This document shows, in pieces, positions 1 to 8,547 of a stretch of 64,000 nucleotides of DNA. The notes beneath the pieces are model-generated. The model searched no databases, was not told the DNA's origin, and saw only the letters and a program-made list of their open reading frames with translations. Source of the DNA: a virus. The first letter of the stretch is position 1. Each line of letters begins with the position of its first letter. The translations under genes and the position numbers were made by a program. The stretch lies in IMG/VR virus record IMGVR_UViG_3300023179_000039, positions 1-64,000 of that record; one strand, 5' to 3'.

Positions 1-789
1 GATACCGTTCATGTTCTTCAAGTCCTGCTCAAGTTCGACAGACCAGCGAGCGGCAAGGCGGCGTGTACCGGCCTCAACGGCTGTCTTTTCGAAGCTGACT
101 ACGACCTGAGGAATATTGCTGTTTAGCTCAAACTGGCTGAGCAACTGAGCAACACCACGGTCTTGATCGAGAACTGTAAAGTCGGCATTGCCGGACAATG
201 CAGTGCTCTGTGCACCGGTAAACCCGGTGGCAAGGAACTGATAGCCAAGCTCAGGATTGCTGGATAAAGCCTGTTTCCAGGAATTACCGCCAAACTGAGT
301 GGCACCGGTGTTACCATCGATGCTACCAGTCTGATAGCCTAAGCTTGTGGGTTCGTACTTATAACGGAGGGCAAAAGCAAGGCCTACTGGACCGCTCATG
401 GGCTGAACGCCAACGATTTCGTTAGTGATCAACTCAGGGAACGTACGGCGAATCATCGGAATGAGGATCTTAGGAAGACGAGCATCGCCTTGAGCATAAG
501 CACCGTCATTCTGTGAAGGGAACTGGTTGCCATAAGCACCATTATTAACGGAGCCAAATACGCTTGTACCTGAACCTCCGCCAAAACTTCCACCAGCAAC
601 GTTGCTTGCTTCGAAGCACCACTTCTCTTGGTTTTCCAAAAGGATAGCGGTGTTTAAGCGAGTGTGATCGTCTTCAATAGCGCGGACGTTATCGGAAGAG
701 TAATCCAGAACTGGACCCCACTTCTCGAGAAGTACCCTAGCGCGTGACTCATCAATGTAAGCCTGTGTAGGACGAATTTGTTTAGCCAT
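1..789 (-). CDS. 23: Major capsid protein gp23, 3' end outside the window
   Basis: Builds the hexamers of the T4-like head shell. Translating the complement from the ATG at 789 gives about 263 residues with no stop before the window edge. Diagnostic gp23 text is RRTFPELITNEIVGVQP, then MSGPVGLAFALRYKY, and near the edge ARWSVELEQDLKNMNGI. T4 gp23 loses about 65 N-terminal residues to the gp21 protease. Here the best matching site is CFE|ASNVAGG, after residue 60. Codons end in C or G more often than in most neighbours, as expected for a very highly expressed gene. It lies downstream of the scaffold gene 22 on the same strand. Unlike many late genes here it has a real leader, with GGAG 12 nt before the ATG and a doubled promoter-like element upstream. 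Confidence 0.97.
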   Translation of the reverse strand, partial: MAKQIRPTQAYIDESRARVLLEKWGPVLDYSSDNVRAIEDDHTRLNTAILLENQEKWCFEASNVAGGSFGGGSGTSVFGSVNNGAYGNQFPSQNDGAYAQGDARLPKILIPMIRRTFPELITNEIVGVQPMSGPVGLAFALRYKYEPTSLGYQTGSIDGNTGATQFGGNSWKQALSSNPELGYQFLATGFTGAQSTALSGNADFTVLDQDRGVAQLLSQFELNSNIPQVVVSFEKTAVEAGTRRLAARWSVELEQDLKNMNGI

Positions 790-819
790 AATTATATATT
801 TCTCCAATATATGTGTGTC

Positions 820-855
820 GACCTTTTAAATTTATCTGACCTTTTAAATTTATCT
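820..855 (-). promoter_or_regulatory. Tandem late-promoter-like repeat upstream of gene 23
   Basis: Two perfect, adjacent 18-bp units (820-837 and 838-855). On the minus strand each reads AGATAAATTTAAAAGGTC and contains GATAAATT, close to the late octamer. Transcripts from them would carry leaders of roughly 25-45 nt that include the GGAG before the gp23 ATG. A doubled late promoter would suit the most abundant virion protein; that role is inferred. Confidence 0.5.
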
Positions 856-887
856 ATTCAGGGGTTAAACCCTCAACGTAAAACAAA

Positions 888-1772
888 TTAGTATTTTGAA
901 AGCTCGCTCATGTAGTTATTAAAATGAGGATCTGTATCATTTTTTTCTACTGGAGCAACTGATTCTTCAACTACAGGTCTGTCAACTTTAGTAGCTACAG
1001 ACTCTGTTACTGCTTCTGTTTTTAGCGTCTTGAGCCGCTCTTCCTCTGTCTTTTCAAACAGATTTAAAGTATAATCAAAGTTCTCTTTAACGAACTCTGC
1101 AGACTTACCATTAAGCATCTTCTTCATATATGATTTTTTATCATCATCTAGAGAAGAAACTCTTTCTTCAAGAGTAGCACGAGCATTAAGCTTCTTGTTC
1201 TCTTCTGTAAGTCTAGCTACTTCTTTAGTAGCGGCTTCAAGCTGGCTAGCAGCTTCATCTAATCTCTTCTTACCATCGATAACGGCATCTTTAATGCTAT
1301 CTTTTGATAGCGCCATATCGACGGATAGAATCTGACGCATATTCTCTAATAGAGAAATGGCCTTTTTGTTCTTTACAGCCTCATTAATTGAGGTTGAGGG
1401 AAGCTTTTCTTCGAGGTAAAGATCTAAGTATTTGCTTAGCTCACTTACAATCGAACTCTTGAACTCAGTAGCTTCTTTATTGAGAGCAGCTTCATACTTC
1501 TCAACTACTGTTTTTAGCTTTGCAGCGCGATCAGTATCAATAGCTTCAACAACCTTTTTAAGCTTGTTGGTATGATCTGTATCCATTGCTTCAACTAAAG
1601 TCTCTAATTTCTTTGTATAATCAGCATCTTGTTCGGAAAGAGCTTTTTCAACGTGTATCTGTACTCTCTCATTAACAGAAGCATCAAACGCAGCTTCGAT
1701 TTCCTTAAGAACATCCTCAGTAAGAATATCCTTTGTAGCTTCTTTCAATACTTTGCTGATGTTATTGTCCAT
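888..1772 (-). CDS. 22: Prohead core scaffolding protein gp22
   Basis: Main internal scaffold of the T4-type prohead, later degraded by the gp21 protease. The 294 residues are almost wholly charged and helical, with long predicted coiled coils at about residues 45-110 and 160-215. They include the near-repeat MDTDHTNKLKKVVEAIDTDR. T4 gp22 is of similar length (269). The identification rests on composition and on its place between genes 21 and 23, the T4 order 21-22-23. The C-terminus FNNYMSELSKY is typical of T4-like gp22 proteins. No late octamer lies directly before the ATG, so it is probably read from upstream promoters together with the small gene and gene 21. Confidence 0.9.
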   Translation of the reverse strand: MDNNISKVLKEATKDILTEDVLKEIEAAFDASVNERVQIHVEKALSEQDADYTKKLETLVEAMDTDHTNKLKKVVEAIDTDRAAKLKTVVEKYEAALNKEATEFKSSIVSELSKYLDLYLEEKLPSTSINEAVKNKKAISLLENMRQILSVDMALSKDSIKDAVIDGKKRLDEAASQLEAATKEVARLTEENKKLNARATLEERVSSLDDDKKSYMKKMLNGKSAEFVKENFDYTLNLFEKTEEERLKTLKTEAVTESVATKVDRPVVEESVAPVEKNDTDPHFNNYMSELSKY

Positions 1773-1775
1773 AAA

Positions 1776-1991
1776 TTAAAAAATTTTTTCTTTTAGAGCA
1801 TTCTCGATTTTTGATTTAATCTTCAAATCGATAACACTCTGTAAATATTTATTAGCCTCGGAATAATTTTTTTGAGAAATAGACTTTAAAAACCCAACTA
1901 TTTCCTTTTGTTCGTTTAGCTTAGATTCTTTCTTAGCCTTTGGCATAGAATTATTTATTTTTTTGCCTCCCGTTTTTTTAGAATGTTTCAT
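1776..1991 (-). CDS. Small basic protein between genes 21 and 22 (prohead core candidate)
   Basis: A 71-residue Lys-rich protein. The N-terminal 25 residues are mostly K, S, N and G; the rest is a predicted helix (IVGFLKSISQKNYSEANKYL). T4 places the small prohead core genes 67 and 68 next to gene 21, so a minor core component is a reasonable guess from position, size and charge. No sequence match to gp67 or gp68 is claimed. It lies 3 nt from gene 22 and 4 nt from gene 21, tightly packed in the head operon. Confidence 0.6.
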   Translation of the reverse strand: MKHSKKTGGKKINNSMPKAKKESKLNEQKEIVGFLKSISQKNYSEANKYLQSVIDLKIKSKIENALKEKIF

Positions 1992-1995
1992 AAAA

Positions 1996-2667
1996 TTAAG
2001 AAGCTCTTAAAAACTTAAAAAACGTCAAAATTTGCTCTTTAAGGTAAGTTTGCATTTCCTTTCTTGGTAAAGTATTTAGCGATTTTTCAAATTTATCAAA
2101 TACTTCTTCTAATTCACCGTTTGTATTGACAACATATTGTTTGCTTTCTAGAATACCGTTAACAAAAGCCTTAGGACAGGATGGATCAGCAACACAATCA
2201 ACAGCTATTAATCTCATGTCTGTTACGCGATTAACACCCCCTGCATCTTCATTTAGCTTTCCTAATGCACGGCTAGACATACCAACCTTAACACCATCAT
2301 TAATAAGTGAACGTACTATTTGTCCCATGGGAGTAGATAGTACTTGTGATTTACCTAGAACGTGGTTGCCCTCAAATTTTAAATTTGTAACAATATGACA
2401 TGCTCTTTCAAGATTTACTTCTGCTGAAGCAGGGTGATTTAATTCTCCCATGGCGCGCTTGGTGCTGACCATTTCAGAAACATATCTCTCTACTTCACGG
2501 CGCATATCATCCTTTTCGTAAATTCGTTGATTTTTATTTACTTCATTACAAACCATGTAAGGGCCTTGAATATAAAGCTTTGCGGGCTCCTTAGGATTTT
2601 TCTCTTCTAGGATATATTCAAACTGCTCTTCAGGAGCAGGTGTTTCGACGAGTAGACGAAGCGCCAT
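1996..2667 (-). CDS. 21: Prohead core protease gp21
   Basis: Serine protease that matures the prohead by cutting gp23, scaffold and internal proteins after (I/L)-x-E. The 223-residue protein has the family's key stretches: GELNHP with the likely catalytic His78, and GMSSRALG with the likely nucleophile at Ser131 or Ser132. VDCVADPSCPKAFV follows. The N-terminus reads LRLLVE|TPAPEE, itself an L-x-E site and a candidate self-cleavage point. A late octamer (AATAAATA) ends 5 nt before the ATG, so late, possibly leaderless expression is predicted. Length matches T4 gp21 (212). It is the likely processing enzyme for the many capsid-targeting-like N-termini elsewhere in the window. Confidence 0.95.
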   Translation of the reverse strand: MALRLLVETPAPEEQFEYILEEKNPKEPAKLYIQGPYMVCNEVNKNQRIYEKDDMRREVERYVSEMVSTKRAMGELNHPASAEVNLERACHIVTNLKFEGNHVLGKSQVLSTPMGQIVRSLINDGVKVGMSSRALGKLNEDAGGVNRVTDMRLIAVDCVADPSCPKAFVNGILESKQYVVNTNGELEEVFDKFEKSLNTLPRKEMQTYLKEQILTFFKFLRAS

Positions 2668-2671
2668 AATA

Positions 2672-3130
2672 TTATTTATTTAGTCCTAATTCCTTTTCTG
2701 TTAATATTAAGAATTTATAATTTCTTTTATCACACCACTTTTTAGCAGCTTCCCATTTAGCCATATTCTGTATATATCTTTTATTTTCATAAATGACAGT
2801 GCTCTGTCTTTTCTTACCAGGTTTTGGTTGAACAACCTGTGAAGATGGCTTAATTTCTATTATATACTTGTTGATAATACCGTTTTCTCTTATTGCTACA
2901 ACACCGTCTGTATAATATCTATGTGTTTTACCATCAATAGGGTTTACATATGGTATTATGATTGCCTCGCTTGCCCATTCAACTATATTAACATTTTCAT
3001 CACACCATCTAAAGAAACGAAGCTCCCACCCAGATCTGTAAACCGGCGGCGTACGGCCTATGTATTTTGATGTATTTCTAGGGCGAAATATACCCTGGCG
3101 AAAGCTATCGTTTTTACCAAGAGGTATCAT
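2672..3130 (-). CDS. 4: Head completion protein gp4
   Basis: T4 gp4 (also called gp50/65) completes the DNA-filled head before the tail joins, and its family resembles TnsA-type nucleases. This 152-residue protein shows the family landmarks in order: YRSGWELRFFRWCDEN (residues about 31-46), VEWASEAIIIPYVNPIDGK, YTDGVV, then IIEIKPSSQVVQPKPGKKR and WEAAKKWCDKRNYKFLILTE. The D...E-x-K arrangement (YTDG, EIK) matches a PD-(D/E)xK nuclease core. Its ATG overlaps the stop of the gp13-like gene upstream, suggesting coupled translation. Length matches T4 gp4 (about 150). Confidence 0.93.
   Translation of the reverse strand: MIPLGKNDSFRQGIFRPRNTSKYIGRTPPVYRSGWELRFFRWCDENVNIVEWASEAIIIPYVNPIDGKTHRYYTDGVVAIRENGIINKYIIEIKPSSQVVQPKPGKKRQSTVIYENKRYIQNMAKWEAAKKWCDKRNYKFLILTEKELGLNK
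2673..2680 (-). promoter_or_regulatory. Late promoter octamer, gene 21
   Basis: AATAAATA on the minus strand, ending 5 nt before the gp21 ATG. If used like a T4 late promoter (-13 to -6), transcription starts at the A of the ATG. Confidence 0.7.
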
Positions 3131-4206
3131 TATCCAACAAAAAACTGCGGAGGTGCGGCATCGCCTAAGCCAGGTGCACCTTCATATAGCTTTTGCTCGA
3201 GTTTTTCTTTTTCTGCTAATCCTTGAGATAGTAAATCATTATAATTAATTTGACCGCCACCAAACATTGTCGTACCTGTATATTTGCCTCTTACATTGCC
3301 TATAGCAATTTTACTTAAAGCAAGAGCATATTGATAAACCCAAGGCTCTTTGATAATATCTTTTAATCGTCTTTCTACATAACATGCTACGACTCCGTAA
3401 AATCTAGATCCGGAGCCTGGTGTTCTGGGCGGTGGATAGAAAGTTAAATATTGTGTTCTATCATCAAATGTAATATATCTTTTAACTGCTAATAATTTTT
3501 CTCTCATTTTAAGCCAGTCTTTTAAGGTATACCAGCTAATTAAATCAAAACCATAATTACCCATTGCATAGCTAAAATATGTTTGTTGAGCTAGTGTTTG
3601 CTCAATTGTAAAGAGTGAATTAATTCCAGTGTTTGAACCTTCTTCGAAGTCTATTACATCTATAACTTTTCTATAATCCATTGCATCATAGTCATAGCTA
3701 TTTGTAAACTTTAGTTTTTCATTTGCGGATGCTGTGAAATATTGCCCTAAAACACCATTCCAATTAATGACAGAAAGGTAGCTTGACGTTGTCAATATTT
3801 GATTTTGAAATATGCCCGAGCTATATGTACTGGAAAGTGTATTTGAGTTTGTAAAGTAGGATGCAGGGATAGAGGAACTAGCTGCATAAACAGTGGGAGA
3901 TGGGTCTATATTTTTATTAAAATAAGGTGTAATAGTGAATAGACTATCAAGCCTTATACCTTTACCATCTTCATATAAATTAGAATCAAAAATAAGATAC
4001 TCTTCTGTATAGCCAGCAAATTTAGCAAACATTTCACAAGCAATGGAAATATTTTCAAACAGTTGATCATGATGTAGTTCTAAATTAATCATAGGCGCTC
4101 CTAAGGAACGAGTAATTCTATCAGCAAGTCTAGAGAAAGAATCAATCTTATTGTTTAGATTAGTACTCTGAAACGCTGTAATAGGCGTAATTGCAGAACA
4201 GTCCAT
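3130..4206 (-). CDS. 13: Neck / head-closure protein, gp13-like
   Basis: A 358-residue structural protein. Residues about 28-75 (RITRSLGAPMINLELHHD, then QLFENISIACEMFAKFAGYTE) fit the N-terminal pattern of gp13 neck proteins in T4-like marine phages, where a short segment 'LG.P.....V..DQ' is followed by a helix. T4 gp13 (309 residues) sits on the portal and, with gp14, forms the neck. The neighbours are gene 4 and portal gene 20, which fits. A late octamer (GATAAATA) ends 5 nt before the ATG. The middle (about 100-200) is Ser/Thr/Asn-rich and looks like variable surface sequence. The gp13 assignment is from pattern and context; 'virion structural protein' is the safe label. Confidence 0.75.
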   Translation of the reverse strand: MDCSAITPITAFQSTNLNNKIDSFSRLADRITRSLGAPMINLELHHDQLFENISIACEMFAKFAGYTEEYLIFDSNLYEDGKGIRLDSLFTITPYFNKNIDPSPTVYAASSSIPASYFTNSNTLSSTYSSGIFQNQILTTSSYLSVINWNGVLGQYFTASANEKLKFTNSYDYDAMDYRKVIDVIDFEEGSNTGINSLFTIEQTLAQQTYFSYAMGNYGFDLISWYTLKDWLKMREKLLAVKRYITFDDRTQYLTFYPPPRTPGSGSRFYGVVACYVERRLKDIIKEPWVYQYALALSKIAIGNVRGKYTGTTMFGGGQINYNDLLSQGLAEKEKLEQKLYEGAPGLGDAAPPQFFVG

Positions 4207-4211
4207 ATAGT

Positions 4212-4219
4212 TATTTATC
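4212..4219 (-). promoter_or_regulatory. Late promoter octamer, gp13-like gene
   Basis: GATAAATA ends 5 nt before the ATG of the 358-residue neck protein gene. Confidence 0.65.
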
Positions 4220-4221
4220 TA

Positions 4222-6030
4222 TTAAGCTGTAGGAGAAGCTGCGGCTCCGCCTCCTGCAGCTGGCCCTGCGCCACCAGCAGTTGCGGTTTCAGGAGCAGCT
4301 CCTACTCCTGCGCCACCTCCTGCTGCAGCAGGCCCGGGACCAAATTCAGGCGGGGTACGTGTAGCTGAAGCACCACCAATACCACCTCCACCGCCTCCAC
4401 CAGGTGCTTCACCTTGTCCGCCGGCTCCAGGCTGTGCGGCACCAAGCTCTCTCCAGTTAGGACCACCATTAGTAATTTGATCAAGTTCCCACAAAAGCTC
4501 TCGATCCTTTCTTAAAAATTCTCTATTAGCCATTAAATCTGTATCCGACCAGCCTAGATATTTTTTCTGTGCGTATGTTTTTGAAACTAAATCACTTTGC
4601 GTTATTGAATTAAAGTTTTCTGCTTTAAGTTGAAACTTTTGATTTTCTCTAAGTTCATAAAAGTTTGTTGGTACATTAAAAGCTAAATCTAAATCTGTAT
4701 CTTTGAGTTTTAATTCTTCCCAGATCTTTTTAAGCTTTAAATGTGTAGTAAATCCGTTTTTTAACCCTGCTGCAAATACTCTTTGCTGACGTATAATAAA
4801 TCTAGCAAATTTTAATTCTTCCCTAAGAATGTCTGTACCGTCTTTAAATACATCTTCAACATTCAATCTACTTACAGGTACTTTTAACGACTTGTAAAGT
4901 TTTTGAACAAAATACATTAGATCGGTAAGTTCACCGAGATTTTGACCGCCCGGTAATTGTGTTACTGAAGTTCCCTCACTACCAGCGCGCTTTGCAAACC
5001 AAAAACTATCAAGCATTGATTGTGGGTTAAATTTCTGTACTGATGCACCTTGATCGGCGTCGTATGTTCTACGCGACCAATAATTTTGCATTAGCTTTCT
5101 AAGATAAGCTTCTGCTTTTGGAGGGGCCATATTACCAACATCAACATTAAACACTAAACGCTCAGGTGCACGAACTAATCTATAAATTACTATACTATCT
5201 TCTATTAAAGATAACTGCCTGTAAGCACGACGTGCATTTTCAATAAAAGGAAGTCTTACAGTTTTAGTTTCATTCCATATATCAGAATTAATATAAGTTA
5301 CTTGATTAACGTCCATTGGTACAAGTTCGATCTTAACAACTTTACCTGGGTTTTTAGCATCGTATATATTCTTACGTAGCAAATAACCTCTTACAATTTG
5401 ATTCTGTACGTTTTCAAAGACAGGATCAATAATATCCGACGGTACAGCAACTACACCAAGAATACCTTCTTCTGGATATTTTTTATGAATAATATGCTCC
5501 CAATATAGCTCTGCATCAACAAGTAACTGTCTTAAATACGACCATCCTTTATTTTCTAAATCAAAAAACCCTATGTATTTTTGAAATTCTTTTCTAAGCT
5601 TTTCTTTTTGCTCTTCGCTTAGATTGCCGGTCTTAAAATTAAGCTTTATAATATCACCATTATCGTCCTTGTTAATAAATTCATCACATATTTCATCTAG
5701 TGCATCTGCTACTTCTGCAAAAGCAGCCATTACGCGATAATCGGTTAATCTTCTGCCCTTATCAGGTTGAAGATTTGCATACATGAAATTATGATAATCT
5801 TTATTCTGTACTACGTTTGCGTAAAGATCATCAGTAAATGTAAGGGAAGAAGAAATAGACTGTCTTGCTAGGGCTTCCTCTCGTTTTGTACCTTTATTAA
5901 AAAAATCTTCGTACTTAGGATTTAATTTTTTAATTTGATCTTCTATACCGACAGATTGATAAGGAAGCTTAGATGATATAAACTTCATTATATCTCTACC
6001 AAATGTACTCTCTCTATTGGGATCGGCCAT
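4222..6030 (-). CDS. 20: Portal vertex protein gp20
   Basis: Forms the dodecameric portal through which gp17 pumps DNA. The 602-residue protein matches the gp20 core over about residues 1-510: RLTDYRVMAAFAEVADALDE, IYRLVRAPERLVFNVDVGNM, NYWSRRTYDADQG and LPGGQNLGELTDLMYFVQKL are textbook portal sequences. The last 85 or so residues are unusual: almost only Gly, Ala, Pro and Thr, rising from a normal domain into a low-complexity tail absent from T4 gp20 (524 residues). The octamer AATAAATA lies 12 nt upstream of the ATG, one of the few late genes here that would have a short leader. It sits between gp13-like and gp15 genes in the head operon. Confidence 0.97.
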   Translation of the reverse strand: MADPNRESTFGRDIMKFISSKLPYQSVGIEDQIKKLNPKYEDFFNKGTKREEALARQSISSSLTFTDDLYANVVQNKDYHNFMYANLQPDKGRRLTDYRVMAAFAEVADALDEICDEFINKDDNGDIIKLNFKTGNLSEEQKEKLRKEFQKYIGFFDLENKGWSYLRQLLVDAELYWEHIIHKKYPEEGILGVVAVPSDIIDPVFENVQNQIVRGYLLRKNIYDAKNPGKVVKIELVPMDVNQVTYINSDIWNETKTVRLPFIENARRAYRQLSLIEDSIVIYRLVRAPERLVFNVDVGNMAPPKAEAYLRKLMQNYWSRRTYDADQGASVQKFNPQSMLDSFWFAKRAGSEGTSVTQLPGGQNLGELTDLMYFVQKLYKSLKVPVSRLNVEDVFKDGTDILREELKFARFIIRQQRVFAAGLKNGFTTHLKLKKIWEELKLKDTDLDLAFNVPTNFYELRENQKFQLKAENFNSITQSDLVSKTYAQKKYLGWSDTDLMANREFLRKDRELLWELDQITNGGPNWRELGAAQPGAGGQGEAPGGGGGGGIGGASATRTPPEFGPGPAAAGGGAGVGAAPETATAGGAGPAAGGGAAASPTA

Positions 6031-6042
6031 ATATAACCTAAT

Positions 6043-6050
6043 TATTTATT
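6043..6050 (-). promoter_or_regulatory. Late promoter octamer, portal gene
   Basis: AATAAATA ending 12 nt before the gp20 ATG; predicts a leader of about 7 nt rather than a leaderless message. Confidence 0.6.
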
Positions 6051-6071
6051 ATACAAAAGCTTACTTTAAAC

Positions 6072-6875
6072 TTAAAACTTGTAAGTATAATCTACGTTTG
6101 TTATTTGTGGTGTACCTGAAAGAGATACAACTTCTAGTTCATCTACTAAGCCCGTACTAACAGGGTATGCAAAAGTACTGTCTTCTAGGCTCTCATAAGT
6201 TGTAATTTTAGACGATACTCTAAAGTTTGAATCAATATAGAAAATATTGCCAACAGGGTTTTCGACATAAGGGAATAACCACCCTTTAATAGTAAATGCA
6301 GTATCACCAACTATTCTATACTTATCAGAAGAAGAAATATCTGTTGGATAATTGATAGTCACTCCACCATCCCATAGCACTTCACTTCGTATTTCTTGAG
6401 GTATTGAACTTGATGCTATATCTTCAGGTACTTTCCACGAAAGTATAATATAAGGATTACTGTATGGAACAAAGTTAGATATAATTTGATCCATATCGGT
6501 TTGAAATTTTGTAATGATAGACATTCCAACTTGTATGTTTACCGGTACAGGAGTCCTATAAAACTGAGAATTTATTAAAGCATCTCTTTCGCCTGATCCT
6601 CTTGAAACGTAAAAACCTGCAAGTTTGTTAAACACTCTTGTCTCATCACGACTGACACTATTAATAGTAACAGCTACTACGGGTACAGTTAAGTTTTGTG
6701 CCTTATTTACCAAATCATATAAAACTCTTTGCTTAGGAGCATAGACGTATCTAACCTGAATCTTACTCTGCGGTACTCTATTCTTATCGTATCTCTTGAT
6801 AATAATATTATCAAAAGCGGCAACAAATTGAGTAATAAGATCTTTTATCTCAAAATGAAATGTCTGGTTCTTCAC
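6072..6875 (-). CDS. 15: Tail sheath terminator / tail completion protein gp15
   Basis: T4 gp15 (272 residues) caps the finished tail and joins it to the neck. This protein has the same layout: VPQSKIQVRYVYAPKQRVLY near residue 40 corresponds to the T4 'IRVPITYASKEH' region. RTPVPVNIQVGMSIITKF with DQIISNFVPYSNPYIILSW corresponds to the T4 stretch ending ILPYFQPH. An in-frame ATG exists at 6893, but it precedes the late octamer. AATAAATA ends 5 nt before a GTG at 6875, so I take the GTG as the start (267 residues). This also removes the overlap with the helicase gene upstream. Confidence 0.88.
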   Translation of the reverse strand: MKNQTFHFEIKDLITQFVAAFDNIIIKRYDKNRVPQSKIQVRYVYAPKQRVLYDLVNKAQNLTVPVVAVTINSVSRDETRVFNKLAGFYVSRGSGERDALINSQFYRTPVPVNIQVGMSIITKFQTDMDQIISNFVPYSNPYIILSWKVPEDIASSSIPQEIRSEVLWDGGVTINYPTDISSSDKYRIVGDTAFTIKGWLFPYVENPVGNIFYIDSNFRVSSKITTYESLEDSTFAYPVSTGLVDELEVVSLSGTPQITNVDYTYKF

Positions 6876-6880
6876 TATAT

Positions 6881-6888
6881 TATTTATT
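6881..6888 (-). promoter_or_regulatory. Late promoter octamer, gene 15
   Basis: AATAAATA ends 5 nt before a GTG, which sets the start of gp15 at 6875. Confidence 0.65.
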
Positions 6889-8518
6889 AGCAAATACGGT
6901 CAATAAAAGCTTTAGGAAGCTTATCTTTCACTCTTTTCATTACATTAACAACATTGCCATCGAGAACGTAAGTAGTGGAAAAATCGTTCTTACTTCTTGT
7001 AGCTCTACCACATGCCTGTACTAATGCGTTAAGCATCTTATTCTCATACCACTCTTTATCCGTATCAAACAGTTTTTTAACCCTTTTACAAGCAAGCGAT
7101 GGATAGGGTAGTTTAATAATAATTTGAAACCGAGCTAAATGATCTTTTAAATCTACCCCAAACGCCAAGCTCGGTGAAACAAGAACTGTAGGTTCATTTG
7201 TTGTGTAATGCTCTTTTAAAATAGTTTCATTATTAGAAAATTCATCACGAAAGAGAAATCTTTTATCATTACAAAGTTTATTTTTTATAAATTGCGTAAT
7301 TTCATTTGAATGGGTATGAATAATTCCTTTTTCAGTTTTATGATGTTCAACAATAGTTTTTATTTGATCGCAAACATGCGGGAGTGCTGAGGCAAGGTTT
7401 TTATGATTTAATTTATATTTTGATGATACATAAATGGGTGATTTGCTAGGCTCAAAATCGCTTTCCACTTCTACGTATTCATAATCTTTAATTCCTAAAG
7501 TCTTAGCATAATTTTTATGATCAATTATAGTTGCAGACATCAACAAGACATTATCAGCATAGTCAAAAATAAATTTTGTGAGCCTATCAACCTTAAGAGG
7601 TGTAAATGTAGCTTTCTTTGCCTCTCTATTGATAATATATTCGCAGTCTTTCCACAGCCCGTCTACAGTAGTAAGTGCATTATGTATACTTTTAAGATAC
7701 TGCATTTTTATTTTTTCAGGCTGTGATAAGGTGCGATGCTTTTTATTTGCACGGTTTATTAGAACATTAATTTGCTCACTAATATTAAAAATAAGCTCAT
7801 ATATCCACGCTCTTGTTTTATCTCTATTTTCGGTTATTAGCGGCTTACAATCAACACCATAATGCTTAAGCTTATCATAAACAATCTCTGCTGAGAATCT
7901 CTTTATAAGCTCATCTTCAAGTTCAGAAGCCTCATCACATATAATAAAATTTTTTCTCTTTACATGTCCTGGTAATGCTAAAAACATTTTGTAGTTTAAT
8001 ACGGCAAATTTTGATAGTAGTGCATGATTGCGCGCATTATAATAATGACAGCGATTATTCTCCCAACATTCATCTCTAATTTTTGAAACTAAAACGCATG
8101 GTGCTGTCTCCACATCAAAGTTTGGATCTATATCACATGGGTAGTTTGATTTACCCTTTAAAATATCGGTATCAGGAAATAGATTTGTATATTGATCTTG
8201 TAGAGATTTTGTGATTGTGAGTGCAAATGTACCAAATGGTGGTTGTGCAAGACAGTCTACTTCATTAATGTAATTACCGGCAAAATCTTGCTTGTATGCA
8301 GAGTAAGATTTAATACTGTTAGAAAATTTTTCAGTTGGACCGGAGCCTAGACCAGAGAGTGTTTTTGCCAAAAAACTTTTACCGGTACCGGTAGGAGCAC
8401 AACAAATAACAAATTTTTTTCCGTTATTAAAAGCTCGCTCAACACCCTTAATTAATTTAACCTGTTGATTACTAGGATTATATTCTTTTGGAAAATGCAA
8501 AAGATATCTACTAAACAT
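6887..8518 (-). CDS. XPD/DinG-like Fe-S superfamily 2 helicase
   Basis: A 543-residue ATP-dependent helicase. Walker A is CAPTGTGKS (about residues 40-48). Four cysteines at about 128, 141, 151 and 157 lie between motifs I and II, where XPD/DinG helicases bind a 4Fe-4S cluster. Motif II is DEAS (195-198), motif III is LLMSATI, and motif VI is QACGRATRS near the C-terminus. The family unwinds 5'-3' at forks, bubbles or R-loops. It is additional to UvsW and gp41 in this window, and T4 itself has no close equivalent that I recall. A sigma70-type -10 (TATAAT) ends 6 nt before the ATG, suggesting early, possibly leaderless expression. It sits among late head genes but is likely read separately from them. 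Confidence 0.9.
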   Translation of the reverse strand: MFSRYLLHFPKEYNPSNQQVKLIKGVERAFNNGKKFVICCAPTGTGKSFLAKTLSGLGSGPTEKFSNSIKSYSAYKQDFAGNYINEVDCLAQPPFGTFALTITKSLQDQYTNLFPDTDILKGKSNYPCDIDPNFDVETAPCVLVSKIRDECWENNRCHYYNARNHALLSKFAVLNYKMFLALPGHVKRKNFIICDEASELEDELIKRFSAEIVYDKLKHYGVDCKPLITENRDKTRAWIYELIFNISEQINVLINRANKKHRTLSQPEKIKMQYLKSIHNALTTVDGLWKDCEYIINREAKKATFTPLKVDRLTKFIFDYADNVLLMSATIIDHKNYAKTLGIKDYEYVEVESDFEPSKSPIYVSSKYKLNHKNLASALPHVCDQIKTIVEHHKTEKGIIHTHSNEITQFIKNKLCNDKRFLFRDEFSNNETILKEHYTTNEPTVLVSPSLAFGVDLKDHLARFQIIIKLPYPSLACKRVKKLFDTDKEWYENKMLNALVQACGRATRSKNDFSTTYVLDGNVVNVMKRVKDKLPKAFIDRIC

Positions 8519-8524
8519 ACCTAT

Positions 8525-8530
8525 ATTATA
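8525..8530 (-). promoter_or_regulatory. Sigma70-type -10 element, Fe-S helicase gene
   Basis: TATAAT ends 6 nt before the ATG. The -35 region at 8547-8552 reads TTTAAT, which is weak. Confidence 0.45.
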
Positions 8531-8547
8531 CTATCAAAACTTTAAAA

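Noticed and set aside
123-317. Open frame of 64 codons on the minus strand inside gene 23
   Set aside because: It overlaps the clear gp23 reading frame in another frame; low-complexity Leu/Ser/Pro text typical of a shadow.
856-887. Hairpin around GGGGTTAAACCC between genes 22 and 23 as a terminator
   Set aside because: Only about four base pairs in the stem and no T tract; too weak to call.
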